A stretch of 64,000 nucleotides of DNA, from the NCBI RefSeq assembly GCF_000003815.2, contig NC_049980.1:15743576-15807575 (forward strand). The letters are read 5' to 3'. Origin of the DNA: Branchiostoma floridae. Taxonomy: Eukaryota > Chordata > Leptocardii > Amphioxiformes > Branchiostomatidae. A program made the position numbers and the translations under genes. Shown here one piece after another: positions 47,728 to 60,200 of this stretch. Under the pieces are notes generated by a model that saw only the letters and a list, made by a program, of their open reading frames with translations, did not search any database and was not told the DNA's origin. Each line of letters opens with the position of its first letter. Position 1 is the first letter of the stretch.

Positions 47728-49585
47728 CCCACATGCACATTGTACAAATACTACAATGCACCATGTGAGGACTCATTTTGTACATGTATGTACAATGCTT
47801 AGGGATTGTTGACATAAGATAGCAGCCACAAACATTATCGCTGATAACCTGTAGTCCTTTGGTTTTATTCACAGACAAGGAGATAACATGTCTTGATTTT
47901 AGAGCTACTACATGTGTACATAAATGAAATGTTTTTTTAGCTCCAACTTTTTGGATCATTGAGAGAATTCTTTTGTTTTGGTTTACAGAGCTGTCAGGTA
48001 GTTTCTTATGATGAATAAGTGTTAAGTTTTGCATTTTGACATATCATTACCAAGAGAGTTTATGTTTGTATGTTAAGCTTATCAGCCAGCGTTGTGCCAA
48101 GATATGTACAGGTAAGGCTTCCAATATAAATTGCTGACATTTATCTTGCAGATAAGATGTTCACCTATCCTCAGTCTGCCTTGAAAGATACCATAACTGT
48201 GGGAAATAGATGATAGAGGTTTGAAGAAAGTAAGTTAAGTACATAGTTGGACAGATCCTGACTGAAATTTGATCAGCCAGACTCAACCTAGAAAGCTATT
48301 ACAAATGTATTTTAGTTTAACATGATTAAATACCTGTTCCCAGTAAAGTGATATGTGTTCTAGCTGAGTACTGTGAACAGCTATGTAGGTCAACAGAGTT
48401 AGGTTGGAGCTGTCCTCTTGTGAATTATCATGTTGATAAGTTTCACAGCAGGTTATAATTTATGTATGGATTAGGTACTAGCTTTGAATGTGGCTTCATT
48501 GAACTATGAATTAACAACTTATAAAATGATTAAGGAGTTTTTAGATCAGTGGAGGTGTATCGTTCATAATTGACTTTATATAATCACATGTACATATATA
48601 CATAAGAATAGATATTAACTAAAAGGATGTAAGTTTTATCTGTAAAGGAGTTACCAATATGAGCTGATAGCAGAACCTTAGAATCTCAGATTTAATCTAA
48701 ATGAATGTATTTTGTGTTCTACCATTTCCCTCCAGTGAGATATGAAAGTGTTCCACATTTCATTGAATGCAGTGTTGTGGCATCTGTCAGCCCTGTTGTT
48801 TGGACACTACGTCTATCTCACAAGGAAGCAAATAGGTTTACAGCATAGCAAGGAAGCCTTCAAGGATTTAATGTAGTTGTAGTGTGGCAGAAAACCCTGT
48901 AGGTGATTAAAGTCTCATCAAGTGTACCTTTGTATTTGCTGGGGTTATTAAGAGATGTCATAGATCTGTTCAGAAAAATGAATCACAGACATCATTGATG
49001 ACACCCACACAAGTCACATAAACACTTTCACTTTAGACATAACAATCCAGGGAGCATTCAAAGAGTCAAGCCACACCTATTTATCTTGTTTTAAGATGCC
49101 TTTTGACTGCAATGATATTTAATTTTTAAATTTGTTGTAAAGCAAGAATGGCATCTCAGTTGAGAGTCACTGATTTTGCCTTTTCTTTACAATGCTGCAT
49201 TTCAATGTGAAATGAACTTGCTTCAGTTATATAACGTTACAACAGTTATGTTTTTATGTAACATCTGGAGCAGTGATAAAACATTAGCCTGGTATCCAAA
49301 CCTATCATATGTGCTATGCCTCATTCCCTTCTTGCAAATATATTTGTGAGGGAGGACAAAGAGACTTGGCAGCTATAATTGGATACTGGGCTTATTAAAC
49401 ATAGGAGCCTAACTAATAAGTAAGCCTCTTCCTGATCTGTTAAGTGGGGCAATTTTGTGAGGCAGATACTTTGATATTGTTTGGTTTGTGACATTGCAGT
49501 TACAATACGTAGATGTTAGATTGAAGTCTGGTTTTCATTATGTTCATATATATATATGTTTACCTAGCAACAAAATGTACCAATT

Positions 49586-49773
49586 ACAGTCAAAACTGCA
49601 CAAAAGACCACTCGGGACCAATAAATTCTGGTCTATGTGGACAGGTGGTTACTATAGAAAAGATTCTTAATGCTTGAGTTAATGAGGAAAAAAATCTAAG
49701 GGACCACCAAAAAATGGTCACATAGGCCAGGTGGTCCTAATGTAGATGTGGTCACTTGTACATGTTTGACTGT
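49586..49773. mobile_element. MITE copy 3 (CAGTCAAA family), SNX33 3' UTR
   Basis: Best-preserved copy: ACAGTCAAAACTGCACAAAA at the left and CTTGTACATGTTTGACTGT at the right form imperfect inverted ends. The interior ACAGGTGGTTACTATAG matches the copy at 533. Confidence 0.75.
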
Positions 49774-50476
49774 AGTTCTTTCATAGTAGTAGATTATTGC
49801 CCGTAATATCGGAATGTAGTAAACGATTATGATGTTTTCCCATGTGCTTTTTCTCTTGACTGATCAAAAGCCTTGTGGGATATATGAACAATGAATGCAT
49901 ATTGTGTATAACAGACTGGTGTACCATGTACCCTAAGCATAAAGGTAGTTGTACAATTATCTGATGTACTCTTAAAAACCATGTCAATGAGTCTTCGTAG
50001 TTATGTATTGGTTGCTTTACTTTATTTCATTTGAGGTATTTTGTTGTGTCTTTTTGCTTTGGTATGGTTTGATGAACAAATCTGGGCTATGTGACAATTG
50101 CAAATGTGAAAAGTGAAAGAATCATAACATCAAGTGGAGAATGATAGTTTTGATTTAATTCAAGCCAATTTTCTTCTTACTTCATCAGTAGAACATTGCA
50201 AAAAGAATGTATACATACATATATGAATATTGTGTATTTGTGGTAAATGGCTGCGACACGATTTGAAAAATATGTGTAATAAGTTCTTGACCTATATAAC
50301 ATACTGCCATGATTTTACTGTAGCTTGTTCTGTGGACTCTTTTTCCTAGACATGGTTTTATTTGTGTATTTAACACAACTAAACTATTTTTGTATGTAGC
50401 CAATATTTGTGTGAGCAATTATGTTTGTATGTGTCAGTAATATATTTTGGTAGTACAGTAGAAAACTCTTAGAGTG

Positions 50477-50482
50477 AATAAA
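50477..50482 (+). promoter_or_regulatory. Poly(A) signal, SNX33
   Basis: AATAAA followed within 50 bases by a GT-rich and T-rich stretch. It is the best-looking signal downstream of the sorting-nexin stop. Earlier signals could be used as well. Confidence 0.5.
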
Positions 50483-50699
50483 AGCTGGAGCTGATGTACA
50501 TGTATTGTGTGTTGCTTCTTTTTTATGTGTCTTTGTACGATGCAGTTGTATCGTTACTTGTGTACGATGTGTTCATTACACGAAAAGTCAAAATGCTAGT
50601 TACTTAATCTTGTTGGGGTTGAAAGTTCTGAGTACCATATACCCATGAAGATGCCACCTTTGTGTGATTGATGAAGTGAGTATTTAAAACTTACTAGTA

Positions 50700-50835
50700 C
50701 CAGTCTGGGTGGGATGGGTCGGATTGCTGTAGCCTCACGAAGCAATCCACGAAATCGTCTTCCGGAAGGGACCTAAAACGGGTCCCGTGCTCGAGGAGAC
50801 GCGTTGACCACGTTAAACAGCCTCATTACTAAACA
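50700..50835 (+). mobile_element. SINE body fragment
   Basis: CTTCCGGAAGGGACCTAAAA, GGTCCCGTGCTCGAGGAGAC and CACGTTAAACAGCC follow the order of the body of the SINE at 36890 (GGATGTTAAATAGAAGTCCT, CACGTTAAAGAACC). Head and tail are missing. Confidence 0.45.
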
Positions 50836-50842
50836 CATTGGG

Positions 50843-50968
50843 TACTCTCCAAGCAGAGGTTGGTGGGAAAAATAGAGACCTTTTCCTTTCATCAATTTTT
50901 TTGGCAAAAAAAAAATTATCAAAAGGAAAAGGTTACGATTTTTCCCACCAACCTCTGTTTGGAGAGTA
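50843..50968. mobile_element. Foldback MITE with TCTCCAAGCAGAGG-type arms
   Basis: The arms TACTCTCCAAGCAGAGGTTG and CAACCTCTGTTTGGAGAGTA, extended by GTGGGAAAAAT and its complement, fold into a hairpin of about 50 bp per arm. The arms face a short A/T-rich loop. The element is flanked by a direct repeat CACATTGGG (50834-50842 and 50969-50977), read as a 9-bp target-site duplication. A 9-bp duplication fits Mutator-like families. It carries no coding sequence. Confidence 0.8.
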
Positions 50969-51282
50969 CACATTGGGTACCTACTGGCTGCAAATGCTGT
51001 GCACCAAGAAAATTAACGTTACATAATAATAAAGTTACATGTACAAAATGTACATTCTAATTGCTAGCGAGTAAAACAGGCCAATGTACAATAAAAGTAA
51101 ATTTGAAATAAAGAAAGGATAGATAATGAATAAAAATTTGTTTGGATCACCTCAGATACCCAGTAATATTGATTTGATATTGTTTTTTTTTGTGTGTGAA
51201 AATTTCTAACATGTGGCAACATTTTAAAGCACCCCTGTCTCGGTAGTAGTTCCGTCCGTGATGACCTCGAGGTTAAAAGAAA

Positions 51283-54200
51283 ATGGCGGAAGAAAGCACG
51301 ATGGACGACAGAGGTCTGGACGCAACTGCTTCAGTTGAACATCCAGCAAGGTTGGGCAATGTCTTGGTGCTGTTTGATTCTAAAGATATCAACCATAGCA
51401 TAATTGTAAGATGTGAAAATCCAGACTTGGGCCAGGGTCACAGGCTATTCACACTCTGCCTTACCAGGTATCGTCATCAGGTATGACGGAACAAAGAAAG
51501 CCAGTTTGACTAGGCAAGATACTGTGCCAACTATTAAAGATAGAAACTTGTACCTTGGCCAAACAATTTCCTTGCTAATCGGAAACATTGCATGTGTAGT
51601 TGCCAGCAATGCAATATACCTCGATTCTGCAGAGAAGACGCCCGCCTGTTGTGCCCTAGTCTTCACTTGTGATCACGTTACGTACTTTACTGTATTAAAC
51701 GTTAACGTTAACGTTACAGTCTACTATACGTATTTGCGAATCTCCCAGTGATTATCTAATCTAGCCTAGACTTGAAGTTGGGCAGTTTTATGCTATCTGC
51801 TGCAACTTCTATCAGGTAAAAGAGTTCCAATTCGAAACAGTTTTGACACTAAAGGTTTGACTTTTCACCCTATCTATGAGATAACGTTACTCGTGCTCGT
51901 AGTATTGTTTCTGTAACGTTACCAATGTTTGAGTAAGTAACATGTACAGTTATCTGAAAACGATTCTCTATCTGTGTTGATATAGCAGGGATCGAAATAC
52001 TTTTTTTTTGCTACATGCAAAATTGCAAGTTGGCAAAACATTTACGTGCAATTTGAAAAATTTACATGCAAAATAAGACTAGGCAGTGATTGCGACGAGG
52101 GTCGCTAGCTTGAATCGGCAAATTTTGATTACATCTAGTGAAGCTACCGGAGAAAGTTACCGGCAAAAACAAGGAAGGAGAAAGACAGACGTTCATATGT
52201 CGTTCTGTCTAAGGGTGTCTAATTCCTGAGAGTATTTTTTACAGCCATGTATTTTCAACATGCAAGATTGCAAGTTCAGAATATTTTTACGTGCAAATCT
52301 CGAAAATTGTGTGCAAATTGCAAGTTAAGTATGTGTATTTCAAACCCTGATATAGTGTTGGAGGAAGCTCACCAGAAAATGTGGAAGCAGTGCCCACACC
52401 ACCGGCCGTCCAGCACGCACAGCCAGAAGTCAGGTACAACTGGAAGGACATCACACAGGACTTCCTCACCTCTTGTGAAGGTGAGCTATATAGTGTCATA
52501 GGTGTTGTAACAGTGGGGTTCAGGTAGCTCTAACTGACCGTGCCATACGCCTGTCAGGCTTTTAGCTCGATCAGTTAGGCTGCTAGTGTTGTGATCTGAC
52601 GGCCCGGGTTCGATTCCCGGGAGTCAGGATATTTGTATATTGTTTCTTTCTGTTCTACTCGCCCCTCTTGTTGTTTCAGTGTATTAGAACTATCATGTTT
52701 TCGTCTTGGTCTGTAAGATTTATACATATTCCATCTCTATCTAGTGTATAGAGTGCAACTGTCATGTGTGTTTGTACCAATAGCTCAAGTTTCCTTCCTG
52801 ACAAAAATGTTTCTTACATAGCACGACTAATCAGCTAACTGCCATAAAATGGAGATTACCAATAATCCCTCAAGAGGGAGATAGCTGGGAAGGATTAAGG
52901 GAAGAAGGGAAGGGAGAGTCACTTACATCTGTTATAGCTATGGCCATGACACTAAGATAAATTCACAGGACTCGGGGCTATAAGATCTTCAATTTCTTGC
53001 TATTTACTGTAAAAACCACACTCTCCGTATTACAGAGCTTGAGCTAGGGGAGCTGATGCATGATGCCAAGTGAGTAAAAGCTGTCTTTTGTGTTCAGTTA
53101 TGTTTCACTGATAGTTTAGACTTTACCTGTGTGCAAATCATTGTTGGCATTCTTTTCTCATCGTGACAATTCAACTTTGTTACGTGAAAAGTATCTGTTA
53201 CTTCATGTAAACTTTATAGTGACTTATCCTTCGTGAAAAAATTCTGATTTTTGTAGCAATCTACATATAGAGCCTGACATATATCTATCAGCATAACAGA
53301 TCATATATAATCTATGAGCAGCTAACAGATGATTACATGTTGCTGATCTGATATGTGCCTGCAGTTTTGGGCTGTTTGAGGCCATGTCTGCTATAGAGAT
53401 GATGGACCCAAAGATGGATGCAGGGATGCTGGGAAACAGGGGGGACCGGGAGGTCCTCAACTTCCAACAGGCAATACAGGTACATCAATATTACTGCAAC
53501 TTGTAACTAAGAGTAGCCTACTGCAGTACTGCCGGGCCATACATAGCAAGGAACTGCACAGCTCAGTTCTTATCTGAGATTGAAGGTAATGCATATATTA
53601 TAGGCCAACCTCTCTGTGTCCTTTGGATTTCGACAGGTAATGACATGGGTAAGGTGGTTAAAAGCATTAAAGAGTTTAACAATTGTTGTGTCTCTTTTCC
53701 AGAAAGGAACAGTGAAACTCAAAGACCTGACAGCACCAGAGCTCATTGGTATCATTGACACAATGCTATCCAGCATGGTAAGTAGATGAGAAAACATTTC
53801 AAGTCATAACATACATACTATTACATACACCTATTACCTGGATGTCTAACCTTCATGTACATATAGCATACATATACATGTAATTTATATTAAAAAAGTT
53901 ACCTTGTTCTATAGCATTAATTGTGTGACTGCAGATTGATTTGGAAGTTGTCTTCCTCATTTTGTTGCTCACAGCATTTTCAACTTGCATAGAATGTTAT
54001 TCAAAGCCTCTATTTTCATTCCTGTAACAGTTCTTTGTCCCACAATTTCCTTCTCCCCTGCCCAGGTGACGTGGCTAGAAGGCCACTCCCTGGCCCAGAC
54101 AGTGTTCACCTGTCTGTACCTGCACGACCCAGAGGTGATAGAGGACAGGTGCATGCGGGCCGTCGCTCTGGGGGTCCTCAAGCTGGTGGACCTCATCAAG

Positions 54201-57200
54201 AACAATGTCAACAGAGCCAGTGTCTTTGAAGAGGTCAGAAATGCTGGCTTTGTATTGTTTGTTTGTTGGTTTTGCATAACTGTTAAAGCACTTCGTAGCA
54301 TAACCCACCAGTTTTTCACAGTAAGTGTGTACATTTGCAAGCTGTGTAAGACTTGTGTAACATTCACTGGGATGGACAAATATCCTTTGATGGACCCCTT
54401 TTCAATAAGTGGGATCGTAAATGTGCTCGAGGTGTGGGTGTCCTTAAACAAGGGACCTCGAGCTCCAGCTTAACGTCCCGTCTGAGAGGATGTTGCTACT
54501 GTATTCAGGTTCTCATTTCCATCTGAGCCAAGTGAGGTGATAGTACACCTTTCAATTGCCTTTCCCAAGGGCACAGCATTTGGGTTTGCTAGGTATTCAA
54601 ACCCAGAAACCTTTGGATTCTAATGCTCCCATGCATCTTTTAGTGCAGTGTTAGACAATTGATACAAAAGGCCTGGAATCTTGAGTACAGAAGACTCTTA
54701 TTCAGTTAAAGGAAAGGCTTGGTCATACTAGTCACCTCTACTTGTATAACATTAAATTGATAGTTGCAATGTCCTTATTACTAGTATGTACACTACCACA
54801 GGAAGACTTCCAGACTATGACATATGGTTTCAAGTTGGCTGGCAATGTCACAGATGTTAGAGTTACTGGTAAGTACTGAATGTTTTTTTTAAATTCTTCC
54901 ATATACATGTTAAATTATATTGAATATAAATTTAAGCTAAAAAGGATTCTTTTACCCAGTGTTTTAGTGATTGCTTGTGTTGAATCTGAATGTATATGTT
55001 TCCTTTTCACTTGTACTAGGCATGTTACGTGAGGTTGAAGATGAGATAAATAGAAAAGTAAAGGTGAGTCAGTGAGGGAAATAGATACTCTTCTTTGTCT
55101 TCCATATTTCTTTTATAAATGTCAATAATGTTGTGAAAAGCTTTATTCAAATGTGTTGGGCTTGCAAAACTACAGCAAACTAAAATGTTGTCAAGCTTAC
55201 ACTACCATAGTTTCAGGAAATTCTAACCATGTCATTGATGCACCTTCTTTGAGTTCAATCTTGGAAGTAGTTATTCACTAAATGCTAACACTACTTCTAT
55301 TTGTTATAGATTCATGTCATACATAGAAGGAGAAATGTTCCATATGTTGGATCAATCATCTGTATGTTATTTTTTTCTGTTTGTCAGAGTACCAGGTGCA
55401 AACAGGGAGAGGAGAGAGATCCCCAGACTGAACTGGAGGTATCAGATATAACTCTATCATCTCAGGCTTCTAAACTTCCTTTTGTATCCCTGAAAATTTA
55501 TCAGTACATGTATGTTGACAAGTGAGGTATTTTGTCATAGGATGATTTAGAAAGGTCCTGTAATGAATGTTTTTCACACATAGTTATTGAGTGTGTATTG
55601 TTGTTGAGTGTGTATTGTGAATGCTGTTTGTTGCAGCATGAACAAAATGTGGCACTCCAGTCAAGGATGAAGTTCTGTCGCCTCCTGCTCACAGCACTCA
55701 TAGCTTTCAACAAACCACAGGTACAGCAAACCATCCTTATTCCCCAAAAGGAAAACATTTCATCATAGTTTTTTTTTGTGTTTGGTAGGTTTGCCTTTGT
55801 TTTTATTTGTCTTTTTCTCATAACAGGTTAACTGCCTTTAGGCATAACACACCAGTTTTGTACATTAATTACAAGCTACATAAGATGAGACTGTAAGGTT
55901 TGATCCCCTTACACAGGGATGGAAAATAAACTGACACTAGACTAGACTATAGTATAAACTGAATTTCCTCAAACATGTATTGTACATGTACATGTAGTCC
56001 ATGCAGATGTAGTAACTGTACCTCCCCCTGTGTCAAACCCAGTGTAGTGGTGTGACTGATGGTAAGAGACTGCTGATACAGGCAGGTGAACTGTTGGAGG
56101 TGATGAAGAAAACTGTCCACCATGGAGCCCACCCAGATGAGACAGCTACACCAGGTAATGCAATAGCTGATAAACTCACATTTGCCTACTTTAAAGTTTA
56201 AGTAATTTCTTAACTATCTGTATGTATTGTACATGTATGACAACATTGATTATTTGAAGAGGTTTTGTGTTACAGTTGGTTCAGTGTAATATAACCAGCT
56301 GCTGTCGTGTCATGTGCCTGCAAAGCTGTTGTATTATGCTGAAGGGCAGCTATACAGAATGATACAGTTACAGTTGCCACAAGCTACATACACACAGTGT
56401 TGCTGTCTCACAAGTGTTGTTGCAAGTGTTGTGACTAATGCATTTCTTTCCCAGATTTTCCCATAATCATGGGATTTGAGCCACTAGTCAACCAGCGCCT
56501 TCTCCCTCCCACCTTCCCACGCTACACCAAGATAATTGGCAGGGAAGCTGCCATGGAATACTTCCAGGTGTGTTTCTTTGTTCAACTGTGCATATATTAA
56601 ATTCACTTCGACACTTTGTGCCATCGTTGCATTTCCAAATTAGAGCCCGGCTGGCTAGTTTGCACGAACAAGAGTGCATGTATGATATAAAATACAACAA
56701 ACCATAAAAAATGTACAAAAGGATTAGTTGTAAAGCTTGATTTCTTGATGTACATGTACATCTTTGTTCTTTTTATTCCAACAGGGTTTGTTGAACAGAC
56801 TGGGTCAAGTTTGTGAGGTTGTGAACATCAGCTCCATACACACAGTACTAGACTTCTTCATAGAGTTCAGCAAGGCCTCTCCATGTGTGCTGTCTAGATC
56901 TTTACTGCAGGTGAGCTGGGTTTTGTCAGGTGAAGATAGACAATTACAATGAAGATGAAGTGAACTGTTTTTTAATCCAGTTGTAGTGATTGAAGTGTAC
57001 TATTTTGAATATTGTTTACCTTATGTCTAAATCTCATAAATGTGGGCATTGTGTTCCTGTTTGCAGGTTCTAGCTGTGTCTACAGACAGAAAGGTGTTTG
57101 GTACTCTCCCATTCAGGGAGGCCTTGCGAGAGGCTGTGAGAGCCTTTAACTACCCACCAGCACTTATTCCCAGGTACAGATACATCACTGGTCCCCTGTG

Positions 57201-60200
57201 AATGTGGTTGTTTGTCAGAGCAGCTTGGTACATTTCTTAGGCTGGCTTAGTAACTAGCCAATAATGAAGCTCTATTCTTTTCAGTTTCTTATACATTAGC
57301 CTTGTGATATTTTGCTTTGTATAATTCCTTTTGATATAACAGCTCTCTAGACTTAGTCTAGATTACGTACCATGCAACATTATTTTCTATGATTATTTTG
57401 CATAGAAGTTTTATATTCCTCGAGATTTGCACAAATGTTGAATGGATTACTTTTCTTCTCTCTTGGCAGGTCCTATGTGTTTAACAATCCTCAAGCCAAG
57501 GAATATGTTGATGCTTTCTTAAGCAGAGCGGTTAGGGTAAGTCTGAAGTAAAAATCTTGGTTTGTCCTCTACTGAATTTAAAGACAGTAAGGCATCAGAT
57601 TAAATCAAAGTTCTCTTGATTAACATGGAATTTCATCAGATGTTTAGTTTAGGTTACACTTTCAACCTCACTACTATAACTTTTTAAGCTTTGTGTAATG
57701 TTGGATTGCTGTTGCTGATGTCTTGCCCTCCCTGCCCCTGCAGCCCTTCAGTAACTTGTTGCAGATCCATGGGCACAACCGAGCCAGACAGAGGGACAAA
57801 CTGGGGCACATACTAGAGGACCTGTCCAGTCTGCAGGATGAGGTAGTTCTAATACATTGCCAGAAGTTATTTAGTCTATTAAGTCTAACTAATGTCATTA
57901 TTACAAATATAGCTATAACTCTGAATATATTTCTTACAAGAATATATTCAGAGTTTTTATTGATAATAAGTTTTGTCTCTGTGGTAGTATGACCCAATGC
58001 TTGACCAAATGGATTGAACCCACATGGATCCGTGGGCGCCAGCTTGGACATGTTGTTAGCAGGACTTGAGTAACATTGTTTGGTAAAGGTGCACAGATGT
58101 AGATGAAAAAGAAAGACTTAAAATTTTCATTTGTAAACCAGACCGAACTGAACTGGACCAAACTTTTAGCTGGTGACGTAAAGCCAATGGCCAAGCGTAT
58201 GAGAAAGCTGCAGGTCTAAGCCTTGAGCATCTATACTCTGCATGTTAAAGAACCCAGCACACTTCCTGAGAAGAGATCAGGTGACCAGGAGTGCTTAACT
58301 AGATAAGCGAGCTGTGGCATGGCCAAATAGCCCAGAAATTGTACTGACATCCTATTCTATTTCTCTATGTGAGTCATACGTCATTTTCATTTCACATGCA
58401 GCTGTCACAGCCCACACTAATGCTGACTTCAGACCATATTTCATGTGCAGTCAAAGGAAATATTCACCTTTTAGACCTTTTGGGCCCTTACTCTGGAGTC
58501 TTTTGGAAGAACATTTGCAACATGTACTGCAGTCTTTAATTTGAGATGTACTGTATTTCTGTCCCTCCACAGGCAGACAAAGTTGATGCTGCCCTGCACT
58601 CCATGATGATTAAAGTGGACCCCCAGAGGCAGCACCTGGCCTGTTTTGGTACCTGGGTCCTGTACCACATCCTGCGCATCATGATCCAGTACCTACTGTC
58701 TGGTCTGGAGCTGGAGCTGTACAGCACACACGAGTATCAGTACGTCTTTTGGTAAGTGTGTAAGTTATGGGGCTGTTAAAAATCTAAACCCTTCCCGCGC
58801 CTGATGGCGCATAGGGCGGCGCCCATCTCTGTTTCCTTAGCCCTGGGCCACACAACGCAATCACTACAGCAGGGGGCTAGTCCACTGATAGTGGTGTGTG
58901 TTCAACTTTCCCGAATGCTGAGTGTTAAGCAGAGAAAGCAGCATGTACCATTTTTAAAGTCAGACTCGACCGGTATGACTCGACCGGGGATCGAACTCAC
59001 AACCTACCGAATGCAAGGCGAACACTCTACCCACTAGGCCATTGCACCGGATCAAGGCCATTGCACCGGATCAGAGCTGTACAGACACATAAGTAGCTAG
59101 CAGTATGTCTTCTTTGTACCACAGTGTCATTCTACAGTATCAATTAGCTCAGCTGCTGGCATATATATAGCTATGAATCTTCTATAGAAATAAATGCTAA
59201 CCTTGCCTTTTGAATTCTGAATTTCCCTCTTGCCATGGTTTGCACTACTGGTCCAATATTTTCAAAAGCTGTAAGGCATCACATTTTCCAGAATGGTAAT
59301 TTGTATCATCCAGACTATTTTCCAAGAACAGCTAGTTACATATGCAACATTTCAAACAGGCACTCGGAAAATGAATCATTACGCAATCTTAGCATGCAGT
59401 CATGTTTACAACTAGTGTTTGATTCTGCTGTGTAATGGTTTTTATATGATTGTTTGTGACTGTTTTATTCATTCCAGAAATAAAGTAATAGTTGTACATG
59501 TATAACAGAAGGAAGAAAAGCATGCTCTTCCACCTAACCTGGGTAACTGTACAAGACACTCAAGAAATTTGTGTTTAATTAGCTTTTGCAAAGTCTAAGT
59601 CTATGTCATGTGGTAGGGTTAGATCAATGTGCCTATCAAGTGACGATTTGCCCTCCACCCAAGTCACTGACAGCTATGATGTGTCCGCATGTCAGGTATC
59701 TGTATGAGTTTCTGTATGGCTGGCTGCTGTCCACCCTGTCAAGAGCAGAGGCAATGTACCAGGAACATGATGCATACATGGAACAACAGAAGGGAGGCAG
59801 CAAGAAGAAGAGCAAGAAGAAAAAGAAAGGTGAGTTGCCCAGTTCTACAATGTGCAGTAAAATGAAAGGTATATTATTTTGCATAAACTTTGTATAAAAT
59901 TTTGCCTCCTTCTGGCTAATGTTCATAAATGCTCCCATGGAGATCTGTGGCATGACTTTATAAAATGTATATCAATATGCAAAACACACTTCATGGAACC
60001 ATTTGTATACAGTTTTTTTTTACCTCTGAAGTTTTTTCTGATGTTGATGGAGCAAATGCTTCCTTTCCAGGCCGACCACCAAGCAAGGAAATTGTACTTG
60101 GCCAAGCTGAACAGAGCTTATGTGGAGGTTATTACAAGGTATGGACTGATTAATTTAGAATTGATAATTGTCTGTAAAAAAAGCTATTGTGTTTTCTGAT

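Larger units (their letters stand above)
47728..51282 (+). other. SNX33 3' UTR and SNX33-NAA35 intergenic region
   Basis: An AATAAA at 50477-50482 followed by a GT/T-rich stretch suggests a ~2.8-kb 3' UTR. The region contains MITE copy 3 (49586-49773), a SINE fragment at 50700-50835 and a foldback MITE (50843-50968). A C-rich, CpG-bearing stretch just before 51283 is the likely NAA35 promoter. No other coding exon is seen. Confidence 0.55.

Noticed and set aside
52547-52630. Functional tRNA gene
   Set aside because: The T-arm is perfect, but the acceptor and anticodon stems do not pair and no Pol III T-run follows closely.
53969-54451. Long frames on both strands around NAA35 exon 6
   Set aside because: They are read-through of exon 6 (54066-54233) and its antisense shadow; the outer parts are intron and SINE sequence.
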